From: Anopheles merus
Lineage: Eukaryota > Arthropoda > Insecta > Diptera > Culicidae
Direction of reading: 5' to 3'
Assembly: GCF_017562075.2 (NCBI RefSeq)
Contig: NC_054082.1
Location: 24,006,460 to 24,070,459, forward strand
Length of the DNA stretch: 64,000 nucleotides
A program made the translations under genes and the position numbers. Numbering within the stretch: the first letter of the stretch is position 1; the number at the start of each line of letters is the position of its first letter. Of this stretch, positions 40,201 to 51,588 are shown piece after piece. A model generated the notes under the pieces. The model did no database searches, had not been told where the DNA came from, and was given only the letters and a program-made list of their open reading frames with translations.

Positions 40201-42860
40201 TGGACAGTCTTACATCGGGACTGTTTGCCGTCATTGGTTCCACCGTTGCGATTGTAATTTTTGGCGAAATCATTCCACAGGTGAGACAGAAAAGTTTTGG
40301 ATGAAAAGCGCAGCAGCGAAAACACTGAAGCAAAGTAATTAACTTAACCGTTTATCATAGGCCATCTGTTCGCGACACGGTCTCGCGGTAGGAGCGAAAA
40401 CTATTTATATCACCCGAGCGTTTATGATGCTCACATATCCAGTATCGTACCCAACGTCGAAAATACTCGACCTTATTCTGGGCAAGGAAATTGGCAATTT
40501 CTACGATCGCGACCGGCTAAAGGAGTTGGTCCAGGTAAAACGATCCCCATTAGCACTCATTGGACAGTGGCAAACAGATGTACAAATGTATAATATCATT
40601 ATATTGCTCGCCCCGCTGCAGGTTACGAAAGATGTAAACGATTTGGATAAGGATGAAGTGAACGTCATTTCCGGTGTTCTTGAGTTGCGTAAGAAAAAAG
40701 TGGAAGACGTGATGACTCGTCTCGAAGATGCCTACATGCTGCCGATGGATGCAGTGATGGATTTCGAAACCATCTCCGAAATTATGCAGACAGGTAACAG
40801 CGCGATCCATGTGTGATCATTTTGATTGTTTGCACAATGTTTGGCATGTTTTTTTTCATTTCAGGCTATTCGCGCATTCCCGTGTACGAAGGGGAACGCA
40901 CGAACATAAAATCCATCCTGCACATCAAGGATCTGGCATTCGTCGACCCGGACGATAACACCCCGATACGGCAGATTTGCGAGTTTTACGGCAACCGGTT
41001 ACACTTCGTCTTCTTCGACCAGACGCTGGACGTAATGTTTAAGGAGTTTAAAAGTGGCGAGTTCGGGCACATGGCGTTCATACAGAACGTAAACTCGGAG
41101 GGCGAGGGCGATCCGTACTACTACACGCTTGGGCTGATCACGCTCGAGGACGTGATTGAGGAGCTGATACAGGCAGAAATAGTCGACGAAACGGACGTGT
41201 TCACCGACAACCAGAGCAAAGTACCGCGCAAACGTATCAAGCGGCAGGGTGTGCCACTGTTCGGCCATCGGTCGGACAAAAATATGGAAGTGCAGCGTAT
41301 ACGCATCGGCCCGCAGCTTCTGTTCGCTACGTACCAATTCATATCGACCGGTAAGTGCAGAGCGCTTTGTCAGTAATGTTTTATTTTCCGGAAATATGAT
41401 GAAAGTGCAAACGCGTTATCATTTCCATTAAGGCGTAACGGCGTTTACACCAACCTGCATCTCGGAAACGATCCTGCGCCGCTTGCTGAGTCAAAACATT
41501 TTCCATCACATCAAGATCAAGAGCAAAACAAACAACGAACGCGTGGTAATTATCGAGCGCGGTGCTGCGATCGACCATTTTGTGCTGATCCTCGAAGGGC
41601 GCGTGGAGGTAACCGTAGGCAAGGAGAATTTGCTGTTTGAGAGCGGACCGTTCACCTACTACGGGCTGCAGGCGATCGTGCAAAGTCCCAGCTGTGGTAA
41701 GACAGCACACTTACATTGCTACTTTTACGGATGATATCATGTTGTTGCTAAATTTAACGTTATGTTTTGATTCGTATTGCCCCAGATACGTCCACCAACA
41801 CGCCGCAGCAAATTTTGGGATCGCTTGAATCAATCAATCGCGACGCCAACTCCAAGCATGTCTTCATACCGGACTACACGGTGAAGGCGATCACGGACGT
41901 GCTGTACTTGCAGATCCACCGCAATCTCTATCTGGCGGCCAAACGTGCCACACTGATGGAGCGCAAGCAGAAACTGGGCGACCAGTCGATGGATCCAATC
42001 GACGCGGAGGTAGAGCAGGTATGATATCAGAGCAAGTCGTCAGTGACAGAGCTTCCTGTAATGTTTTTTTTTTTGGTTTTGCTACTCTAGTTGATGCACT
42101 CGCTGGATAAAGCAGACCAGAACAGTATCACACCCGATGCCACCAACTTGACTGTCAATTCCGGGGCGAAGGCTAGTAAATCGTCAAGCGATGTGGCCTC
42201 ACCGATTACGGCCTTAAATGTAAGTTTAGCGTGCGTTTAGAAGCAACATCCTTTTCCTCCCTTCGGATATTGTTTGCATTTCGATATATGAATTGATACA
42301 AATGATATGTATAAGTTTGTACCCCGACTGTAGCCCGTGAATGTTCTGTGTAAGTGTAACACTAATGTGAACAGTGTGTAGCTGTGTACTTAGGTTTTTG
42401 ATCGTCGTCGTTATTAGTGATCATTGTTTTACCCGTTGTAAAAGCTAACCGGTTGCAATTCCATGTTTTTTCTGTCTTTTTCTCATTAAAGGATCCTATT
42501 AACAATACGAACTCCTCTGTGACTCGCAACCATATAGTATTAGAGCACGACAATTCTTCCAGTGCCGCTGCTGCCAACGATATTAACATAGGTAGTTACA
42601 ATTGAAAAATGTACCCCCAATAATAGCATTTTGTGTAGTGTCCCCTGTTACCTGTTAATTGACAGCCAAGAGCCGTCAATAAGCAACAAGCATCCGTACA
42701 CTAATCCATAATCCTTCGCCATGTTTCTGCCACACACATCCGGTTTGCCGTCTGCCGGGGTTTTGTTACAGGAGCATCGACCAGCTACGGAAATGAAATG
42801 GTTGTCGCCGGGGACCGGGACACGGATCCCAGCAGTGCCCCACTGCTGCCAAAGCCATAA
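32887..42860 (+). CDS. uex: CNNM-family magnesium transporter homologue (unextended)
   Basis: Thirteen exons with consistent phases: 32887-33326, 39059-39416, 39489-39629, 39812-39994, 40065-40280, 40361-40534, 40622-40793, 40865-41350, 41433-41696, 41786-42018, 42091-42219, 42492-42591, 42772-42860 (TAA), about 994 residues. A hydrophobic signal segment (about 13-30) leads into an ectodomain (to about 335). A DUF21 membrane domain follows, with SALFSGLNLGLMSLDKTDLQ and VIFGEIIPQ, then a CBS pair (about 520-700; DPDDNTP loop at 589-595) and a cyclic-nucleotide-binding-like domain (about 725-890). The low-complexity tail ends in SSAPLLPKP. Family knowledge: CNNM/UEX proteins mediate Mg2+ efflux at the plasma membrane and bind PRL phosphatases through the CBS loop. 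A second Met at residue 9 is a possible alternative start. Intron 1 is 5.7 kb; the others are mostly 60-200 bases, the largest being 272. Confidence 0.95.
33872..33889 (+). repeat. G18 homopolymer
   Basis: A run of 18 G in uex intron 1. Comparable C runs occur at 10924-10938 (15), 32313-32327 (15) and 49990-50003 (14). Such lengths are prone to sequencing error. Confidence 0.85.
34168..34204. repeat. (CA)n microsatellite
   Basis: A CA dinucleotide run of about 37 bases inside uex intron 1. Confidence 0.95.
35612..35889. mobile_element. Inverted-repeat (MITE-like) element in uex intron 1
   Basis: Left arm 35612-35674 and right arm 35827-35889 are reverse complements at about 87% over the inner 54 bases. 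The best-matched core is ATATCCTTTCTTTTGG at the right arm. A 152-base AT-rich loop (35675-35826) separates the arms. There is no coding capacity. The outer ends run into AT-rich sequence, so the termini and any TA duplication are unclear. A non-autonomous DNA element is the likeliest reading; a long hairpin transcript is an alternative. Confidence 0.6.
35890..35990. repeat. AT-rich ATAAAT tandem tract
   Basis: Irregular TATA, ATAAAT and ATATCAATAA repeats immediately right of the inverted-repeat element. Confidence 0.8.
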
Positions 42861-44658
42861 CCCACGGTGTACCTCGTTGTACTGTACTACACCCTCGCGT
42901 ACAGCACCAGCAGAGCATCCGGCCATGCATCGAACGCATCATCACCACCAACACCACCACCCGGACCATTGCCAATTCGATAGGAGTTTATCGTTCGACT
43001 GTTGGATGTCGTGTTAGCCTGTGCGTGCGTGCGTGCGTGCGTGTTCCGATCCACTTCCTCACTCTGATCCCCTCTAAACTACCTACTTGTTCGATAAATT
43101 TACTCTGCTATATATTATTAAAAACCGTTACCTAGAGTTTATCAGGGTTTGTGCTAATAATCGTGGGGCATTTTTGTTTTTGTTTTAAACTTACGCAAAG
43201 CACGTGCAATACACGGACCGAACGCGTACGCGAAAGAGTAGTAGTAGAAATGCGCTATACGCGCTAGTGAGATTTGTTAACGTTGTTGGGCCAGAGATTG
43301 TTGTTTAACGACTGTGTAAATTAGTATTACTGTTATTATTTTCGCGTGACGCTCGGGTTGTGCTCCCCAAAACCCCGTCCGACGGTATCATGACGGAGCA
43401 ACACTTAAAGGCATAAAAGAACGCCCCGCCGCAACATTGCACCCGTGGATTGGATCAGTGCTGCTGCTGAAAAGTCGGTGGTAGTGTATCTCCTCGCAGC
43501 AATCGTTATAGCCAGCGTCTGTCGTTAAGGCAATCGTTTTGTAGCCAATTCCTTCACTCAGTTAATCCACACCTGAGCGTACAAAAGAGCGTGCCTACTT
43601 CTCCGTCCGCCGGACCGCCGGATCAAGCGGCAACCGGGGACCGGGAAGGATCGCGAAAGCCCCGTTACTGACTGGTGAAAGTATACCGAGCGATAGAACA
43701 AACACAAACGTCTATTGGACGTCGAGGGGCACCGTGTGCTATATTTATCCTAGGACGAGCAATCCGTGCGCGATGTACTTACGGGATGGGAGGGAGGCGT
43801 AGGCAAAAATGTATCGCGATGGTTGATGGTCCGCAACACTGTAGAACCCAAAAAGTGAAGCCAAAAGATTAAAAAAAAAAAAAAAACACACACACACATG
43901 TGCGGCCATGATGGCTCCAGCGAATTAGGAAAGTAGTGTATGATAGGGTACAATCGAAATGGTAAAACGCGTTAAAAGCAAGATCGTGTGACTGAGCGCA
44001 CTTAACAGTACCGTATCGGGAAATATGGAAAACCCTATTGTTTAGTGTACAGGACAGCGGATTAGGAACGAAACCGAAGATGTATCGAGGTCTGCAAGCA
44101 TTCAGCCGTTGTTTTCGGTGTGCAGCACGGTTTGTTTGTTTTTTTTTTTTTTTGTTGGTTTTAGTTCTATTACGAAGCTTTGGTTAATCGTTTATGTTTT
44201 TTTTGGCAACAAGGGTAGAAGCAAAGACACAACAACCACAAAAAAAGGTAAAATACATCTTTGATATAGTGAGATAGTGTAATTTGGCTAGGCGCCGTGC
44301 AACGAGCTAGTTCAGCAAGTAGGTAAGCAAGTAGCGAATTTCGCAACGAAAAAACAGAAAAAAAGAAATATTTTTCCACTTTCCACTCGTAGTTGAATTT
44401 GAATACCACGAAGAAAATATACACATCTACGTGCATGGGTGCGCCATTGTATAATAACTGCGTGTGATTAACTGCGTTCACCCTCTCTGTAGCATGAAAG
44501 AAAGTATCTACGCGTCTTAACTGTAACTGAATGTAAGTGTTTATTATTATTTCGTCCATTTCATGTTTCCTCAAAACCAGTTAAAATGTGCAAGAAAGGT
44601 TTGCAAACAGCAGTAAAATAGTAAAACAAAACAGTTAACACACACCATAAACTTTCAG
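42861..44658 (+). other. uex 3' UTR, or intron if the distal exons are used
   Basis: Begins after the TAA at 42858-42860. A GCGT tetranucleotide repeat lies at 43021-43042 and an ATTAAA signal at 43117-43122. No further coding sequence is recognised up to the acceptor before 44659. Confidence 0.5.
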
Positions 44659-44937
44659 TCCGCACTGTACGATTCAGATGAATCGCTATCGATGGGACCG
44701 GACTGGAAACCGATGCCGTGCAATCCGTTCATGGCGAACCTATACTTCAGAAAACAAATGGGTAAGTAGCTCTATATTTTACGTACGATCACTAGCACAT
44801 CGTCGGTTTTCATTTACCTGTGCCTAGCTGTTGAAATTTGCCTCAATGCATCAAACGGTGTATACGCAGGTGTGCTGACATATGACGCTCCGCTAAAGAC
44901 CATGGAAGATAAAATGTATCATCAATTATCTGCCTAG
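44659..44937 (+). CDS. Two candidate alternative C-terminal exons of uex
   Basis: Exon 44659-44761 follows acceptor ACTTTCAG and ends at donor GTAAGT. It encodes 34 residues starting SALYDSDESLSMGPDWKPMP. Exon 44870-44937 follows acceptor TATACGCAG and completes the split Gly codon, ending KTMEDKMYHQLSA and TAG (44935-44937). The first exon enters in phase 0. uex exons 10 (end 42018) and 11 (end 42219) leave in phase 0, so splicing from either replaces the usual tail. From exon 11 the product is about 988 residues. Both junctions are good and the frame stays open, so these are probably real exons. Their link to uex is inferred from phase, strand and proximity; they could instead be the end of an unseen gene. 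Confidence 0.55.
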
Positions 44938-47900
44938 CCGAGACTGAGACCGATTCGTTCGCCCCCCCCCCCTTCGATAGTCACACGCAATTGATCTTAC
45001 GGTCGGTGACAGTGATTGGTTAGAAAATAGGCTCTTATCGCAAGATGCCCGGCAGAACCGATTCATCGCACAACGGTTCTGTTTTAGCGCATCGCTTGCT
45101 AATGACGTTAGTAGGGGGGTAATTTTGTGTACGCAAATTGTTGGGCGTCAATCAAGGTGGACCAGAAATTAGTGAAATCAATCACATGAACGGAAAAGAT
45201 GGAATGCACACTCAAAAAAAAAAAGTGCAGATGCTAATCAGACGGGCGAAGGCTTGGCATGGGAAAGTGATGCATCATCTCTGGCTCTATAGTGTCGGAC
45301 AGGGACGAAGACGAATCAAACGCCATCATCTATTTGTAATCGTATTACTTGCGTGGGCCAAAGTTTTCCAAGAAACGGCAAACCCTTTACCGAACTCGGA
45401 AGAGTTGGTAAAGTGCGACAGACACACACACACACACACCCTGTAAAAATAGATTGAAATATTCCTGAAGTGACTATTATCATCTAGTTGATAAGCATGG
45501 GCAGATTTTAATAGTCATTTCAGGGTATAAGTGTGTTGTGCAAGGGGAGCAGCTCAATGTCAGCTGGCGGGTGTGTAATAATTATCACATAATCGTATCT
45601 TACGGCGCCGCCTACCCCACTACTAACTGCGGCGCAATGATGGTTGATAAGCGCTCCTTTCTATTTTTGGTAAACAAGCATTAATTTTGGAAACTGCGGT
45701 AGCTGCTCGAATTAATATTCGAATTAATATACTTACTTACTTAACCTTAACATGTTTATCCATTTTTCTAATGGGACTCCAAAGTTCTACTAAACTCAGT
45801 ACACTTCTATCCTGTCATCTTGGACACTCACTAACGAAAAGGGGTTGAGTTCGCATAACAAAAAAAAAGGAAGGCACACTGAGCGGTGTGCAATCTAAGC
45901 TGTTTGAAATGTTGTACAGGTATTCCCTAATATACGCCATTAGGGCAAACACGTATATCAAATATTCGCGTAACTAAAATTTCGAGGTTTTCAGTCAAAT
46001 TATAGCTAAGTTTCGTAGACTTTTGCATGAGGTGGTAGGTTTTAGCCACTAAATTAATTTATTGGTCTTGGTTTTGAACTGAAGATTACAATTTTGTTCC
46101 TTTGAAAATGGTTTTAAAATACGACACAATTAAGATCTCAAATCAGTACAAAGTGTTCAAAGAATTGTCAAATTTCAGAAAATTACCTACAGCAAAATCG
46201 CGTATGTCGGCGAATAACTGTACTTCAAATACTATAGACCGGTTGTAAATATTCGCAACATGCCTCCAGGCACTGGCATAAGTTAAATTCTCGACAGCAC
46301 ATTTATGCACATTCCATATGAACGAAGGCATTACACCACAAACGCTTTTTGCACTGTGCTCGAGTGGATCAATCGTTTCCTAAAGTGTGTCCGCTTAGTG
46401 TTCTAGTCCGGCTGGGTGCTGGAGGAGGATGGTACAGTTTTGCGTCATGATCCCGGCAGTACCCTGGCTAGCCGGCTAGGGATGATAATCGTCGATGACT
46501 TAAGCTTTCTATGGTGTGCTCTTGAACGGTAACAAGTAGATTCGATTGCTAGACTGGTTGTAAATTAATTGACTTTCCCCCCAGTGTGTGTGTGTGTGTG
46601 TTTTAATCCGGTTACGCGTGGCACCTATCAACGCTGGCGCTAATCAGTGTCCCCTGTTCTTGTCTACCTTGGGCAGGAAGTCATTTTATGTGATGGCCAT
46701 TGCACGTAGGGTGATAGTGGTTTGATGCGCGAAAGAACGCTTTTCCTGGTGTGCAGATATGGGGAAATTGATTAAAAAAGAAGCTTGAAAAGGGGTGTTT
46801 TGCTATCGGGAAAATGGCCTCTGCACTGTTAAATTACTAATCACAAGGTGACTGTGGTATAACCTTCAAACCGTCAAACGTTCTTAACCTCAGCGCCATT
46901 GCTTACGCCGGTAACACAATCCAATTGGAATCAGGCAACCGAATGGGAATTTCACAATCACGCAAGCAAGTACGCTTAGTTCGAGTACTGTCTATCATAC
47001 TTCTAAGGTTTATGGGATAAGTATAATGACCAGCAGTAAGTTTTAGGAAGCAAACACTTTAACAGTTGTTAACAGCACTAAGTCACAGCTTGCAGCCGTC
47101 AAACTACTACTCCTATGGAGGTGCGTTTGATTTGATTTGACAACGAGCACACGCATTTTTGGTTTGCGGCCTGTGATTGCCCTCGAAGTTAGCACGTACA
47201 CCGGGAGAGTTCAAAGCGCCCGAATACAAAAAGTGAACGACGGTGGATCGTTTTGGTCATCCAGTTTCGGAAGCGGACACCTTCGTGGAAAAGGGAGGGG
47301 TTGCCAACGATCGTCCAAAAAGGTTTCGTCGGGCAAGTAGGGGGAATTATCACACCCATGTCGAAACACGCCCCTCCGCCAGCTGGTTGATACTAGAAAT
47401 AATTAGCAAGCTTCTTCTTTTTTTGTTTTGTTTACTAGCCCGCTTTCACACGGTTGTAGTAATTGTTTTGAAATAGAATCAGATATGATTCTCCGCGACT
47501 TTAACCTAGAAGCTTAGGGTAGAGCATTCGCTTTGTAGGCATTTCAACTTAAAACTTTGTTAACGGGTGACGAATGCCGCTTGTTAACCTGCACTGGCGG
47601 CGAGTGGGCACCACGTGCTTCAACAGGCTTAAATATGCTTTTTCTGAGTTATTCATGGTAGTGAGCTTGAATTGAATGAAAATAAAGCCTTTTTTTCTAA
47701 TATTCAATTACAAAAAAATATTGTGAAAATAGGTAGTTGATACACTTATTCGTGATCAGGATATTAATGATCATAATTACGCCTTGAAATGATTTTCTGT
47801 ACTGTGACTTTTCGAAAACCAAACCATACTTTTGGTCATAATTGATAACTCTTAACCGGCACACCTGTACTAATTGGCGCACCTCAGCTGGATGTGAAAT

Positions 47901-48491
47901 AAAGATGCTGTACTGCTACAGTACCAGCCCGTCGCTATCTGTGTGCCGTCTGTCGGTGCAGCTGTTGCGTGCTTATCTCTCCCCGTTGGAGAAAAGAAAG
48001 ATCCCCGTACCCCGTACCGTATCCCAGCCGAACGGCGATAGTTCCTTGCAGGAAGGAGTCGATCGATCTACTCAACCTGACAGCATCATCCTACACAAAC
48101 ACACTTGCGCATCAGACCCCTCCCAATACTACGCTGCCGGCTCGGCCCGGATGTACTATACCACCACGCTGTGCCCTGTACCCCTCTAAACATTCCCTCT
48201 CACTCCCGCACATTATCTTCGGCGGTCACTAGAGTGACACACGCTGCGCTTCTTTCCTCGTTTGGGACTAAAGCCGACGATTGCACTTGGTAGCCGATGA
48301 TTTTTTTTTACCACGCGCGTGTATTCGTGCGTCTGTGTACGTAGTTGTAGTGGTAGCAGTAGTAGTGGTACTATTAGTAGTAGTAGTAGTAGCTAGTCGC
48401 ACATCGGAAAACATTGTTAGCTCTACATATTGACACCCCGGCGAGCTGGTGCTGGTGCGTACCCTGGAGGGACCGGGCCCGGCCGCGGCGG
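44938..48491. other. Intergenic, possible distal poly(A) site
   Basis: AATAAA at 47681-47686 followed by a T-rich element could end a transcript using the 44659-44937 exons. Short GT and CA runs occur (46580s, 45421-45440). A 115-codon frame at 47842-48189 is open in GC-rich sequence but has no recognisable domain. Nothing else is supported. Confidence 0.35.
48350..48395. repeat. (TAG)n trinucleotide repeat
   Basis: Degenerate TAG/GTA triplets about 100 bases upstream of the TATA candidate at 48492. A similar tract lies at 52523-52572. Confidence 0.85.
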
Positions 48492-48499
48492 TATAAAAG
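48492..48499 (+). promoter_or_regulatory. TATA box candidate (TATAAAAG) in GC-rich context
   Basis: A consensus TATAAAAG stands alone within a very GC-rich block, which favours a true core promoter. Transcription would start near 48522-48530. The downstream donor after 49254 could close a first exon of about 730 bases. The next + strand coding exon is the NHA gene at 61865, so a distal NHA promoter is the simplest inference. Confidence 0.4.
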
Positions 48500-48521
48500 C
48501 GTGTCGCCAAATGAAGACGCT

Positions 48522-49254
48522 TTTTAGAAGTCTTGCGAAGACGGTCGCCGTCAGACGCCGGGTCTAGGCGCGCTTTGTTGTTTGTGTTGAAGCGATCGCG
48601 CGGTGGTCACGTTAGCCAGTCGTATGTTAATGTAGGAGAGGGCGGGCAGCTTTTCCCCCCTTCCGCACTACCGGGTCTGGGTCGTCTGGTGCTGTGGGAT
48701 GCGGGCAGGTGTTGTTGTTTTGGGGCGCAGGATGTGTTTTCCCCTAAATAGGAGTGTGCATTGTTTGTTCAACCCTGCTAGCCGTTATGCTGTCTGTGTA
48801 GAGCTGGGCATGAATGTCTGTGTTAGTTGTTAGTAGCTTTCTATGGGGAAAAGGTTTTAAAATGTAATGGTGCTTTTTTCAATGTATTGTTTAGTGTAAA
48901 ACAGCCCAGTAATCGACAACTCGTGTAATGCATCATTAGCATATACACACTCACACAGCGTGCAGACGATCGCTTCTATCGGTCTTACCATTCTTTTACA
49001 GCAATATTTCTCTGTTATCCCCTTTCTCGCCCAAAAACAGTTCCTTCGAACCGTACGAAGTACAGTGCAGTGTGGTGGTGTAGTGAAACGTGCTGTGCTT
49101 GTGTGGTGACTAGCGTTGAATGTGTGTACGTGAGTGACAGGCAATAGTGGAAGATTCCGGCAGCAAAACCCTATCCCGAATCCCATCTGCCAAATTGCGG
49201 ACTTAGTGAGGCAACGCAAAGTGACGGAAACAGTGGCCCGAAACAGGGTTACAG
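48522..49254 (+). other. Candidate untranslated first exon, donor GTTAGT
   Basis: Runs from the predicted start below the TATA candidate to the donor ACAG/GTTAGT at 49254/49255. Frames are short and broken, so it would be non-coding. The start is approximate. Confidence 0.25.
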
Positions 49255-51580
49255 GTTAGTTTGCGCTTTCTTCTTTGTACTACACCAGCAGCAGTAGTTA
49301 TTGTTACCCACATCATCATCATCATCATCATCATCAACACATTATCATCACATTACCGTCAACTTCGTCATTTACATACCAGTTGCCAGTGTTGTGCGCT
49401 TGTGTCTGTGCGGTTCTTTGCGGTTGGATGGTGTGGAACTTTTGCACTACTTGGTGTGCCCGGAAAGGGATACGAAATTGAAGAAAATTAGACAATATGA
49501 CGACCGTACAAATCTGGGCGCAAAACCCCGCGAACGCACGGTCGCTGTCACGTGTCGCAATGGGAGTTCCCTCCCTTAGTAACCTTTTGAGTGTTTGGCG
49601 GGGGTTTCAAGTAGATGCGTTGAAGCCCGGTACATACTTCTTTCTTCCTCATTTACACCAACATATGTTTGCTCCACATTTTGCTGTGCTATGTGTGTTA
49701 TGTTGCAATGTTGCACTTCGTCTACCGCTAACGATTCTTACCCGTAGCTGCTTCCTAGACAGTGTGTCGAGGGCCACGGTACGCCACGCATACTTTTGCC
49801 AGCAATTTGCATCTCTCGGTGCATCTCTCATTTAGAGAGCAGTGCCGCGTTTCCCGTTTGTCTCATCCATCCCTCCTTCCGGTCAACGGGGGGAGGGTCG
49901 TAGGAATCCGGCCCGAGGAGGCGTAGCGAATGATTTCGATCTTGACTCCGTGATTTGCTCCCGCAGCTCATCTGGGGCACTGCGATGTGCCCCCCCCCCC
50001 CCCACAACACACATGCACAAGAATGCACATAAGCGCAGCAGGCGGCCTTTGCGGACAATTGGACGTACGTGCTAGCGTCTGTGTGACACCATTGGGTGGA
50101 GAGAGAAAAAAGGAAACGGCCCCGAACCTGGCTTTGCTTAGACTTGGGTACACGATTTGTACCATGGAGCAGCCGTCATAGCTCCATCATTAGCCCAAAA
50201 CATTTCTGCACTGCAATGATTAAGCTGTTACAATATCGATAAAAAAAACCTGCCGGAACAACCTTTAAAACCCCACAATCCGTAGGTGATCAATTGCCCA
50301 ATATTATCACCATTCAATTAAGACCGATGATCGCGTGACAGTTGATTCCACCCAATCAATCGGTTTGTGTGTTGCTTGTTTTGCCGGGCGATAGTACAAC
50401 ATAATTGGCTATTGGCACTCACCCTCAAAACACTGTACACAGAGTGTTTGCAGCAAGTATGATCGATTATTAATGGTCTGCTGTTCAGGGGCAGAGCCTT
50501 CGAAGCCAGCGGCTTGGAAGGGAAGAACGAACGAAGTGGGTTACACAGCCTTATCGCAGTTCCGATATTAATTGATGTAAACGCAAACATCGCCATCGCT
50601 TACAAATAGCTGGCCTGCGCATGGTGGAGGAGAGTTTGAATGCTGCTCCTTACCGCGATCGCATGCTCACTTTCACCGCGCTTTAGCGATCCAGTGTGCC
50701 GTGGACGTGGTGGATTGTGACAGTGGGCAAAGTGCGTTCGGACCGCCACCACTGGTACCACCAGCAGTGGGCACAATTTTAAATTCAACCACAAAAAAGG
50801 AGGCTTTTGATTAGGCACCAAGCCTGTTGGAGGTGCAACGGCACCGGTTCCATCGCGATGCACTTGCTCCAACACCCCGCGATTCTGGCGGGTGGCTGTG
50901 CGAACACAGACGAGAAGCTTTGCAGCAACATATTTATTCATGAGCTGTGCTGATGCCCATATTAGACGACTTTGTCGCTGGCGGGCGGGAGGAAAAAAAA
51001 CTCGAACCAGTCCCGCGGGAGTCGGACTGTCAGGGAGGCGAGACGATCAGCGCCCGGTCAGCTCGGATTATGTCTTTCGGTTTGGTTGTGTGAGGCGGCC
51101 GTGCCGTTTCGTCGTGACATAAATTCCATTTCCCTTGGCCGCAGTTCCGGAGAGTGTGCGTCAGTACTACTACTACTGCTGCGCACTCATCCTCACGCTC
51201 TCGGAACTGTCGCGCACCATTCGGTACGACAGGAGTGGACAGTTTTTGGGGCCGGCAGACTCCGACCAGGCCAAGCTCGTGGCCGAAGCTCGCGAATCGA
51301 ACCGCGAACAGCTTACTGCTGGCCAGCACGCTCGAAACGAATCGATCGAGCGGGAGGGTCGAGAGTGTATTCGGCTAAGCGGACCGTGGACCAGAGGAGG
51401 GGGGGGGGAGGGGTAAGGGCTACCTCACGCGCGTTGCTGATGTGGTGGAGAGAAGCGAGTGGCTGAGAACGTGGCGTTGGAGGGGTTGTGCCACGGTCCG
51501 CCATTTAAAACGCGCGGGAGGAAGGGTTAAGAACAATAAAACATCACCAATTAGTTGGACGCGGGTGTTTGGTTCTAGTT
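49255..51580. other. Non-coding stretch with simple repeats
   Basis: A CAT repeat at 49311-49336 and C14 at 49990-50003. GC-rich frames near 50970-51470 overlap on both strands without a recognisable domain. Confidence 0.35.
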
Positions 51581-51588
51581 TATAAATA
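51581..51588 (+). promoter_or_regulatory. Second TATA box candidate (TATAAATA)
   Basis: TATAAATA followed by GC-rich leader-like sequence. A start would fall near 51612. A donor-like GTC/GTAAGA follows base 51886. As with 48492, the closest downstream coding exon belongs to the NHA gene. Competing alternatives are an unannotated non-coding transcript or chance. Confidence 0.35.

Noticed and set aside
49311..49336. Tandem CAT units considered as a CRISPR-like or tandem array
   Set aside because: It is a simple trinucleotide microsatellite with no spacers.
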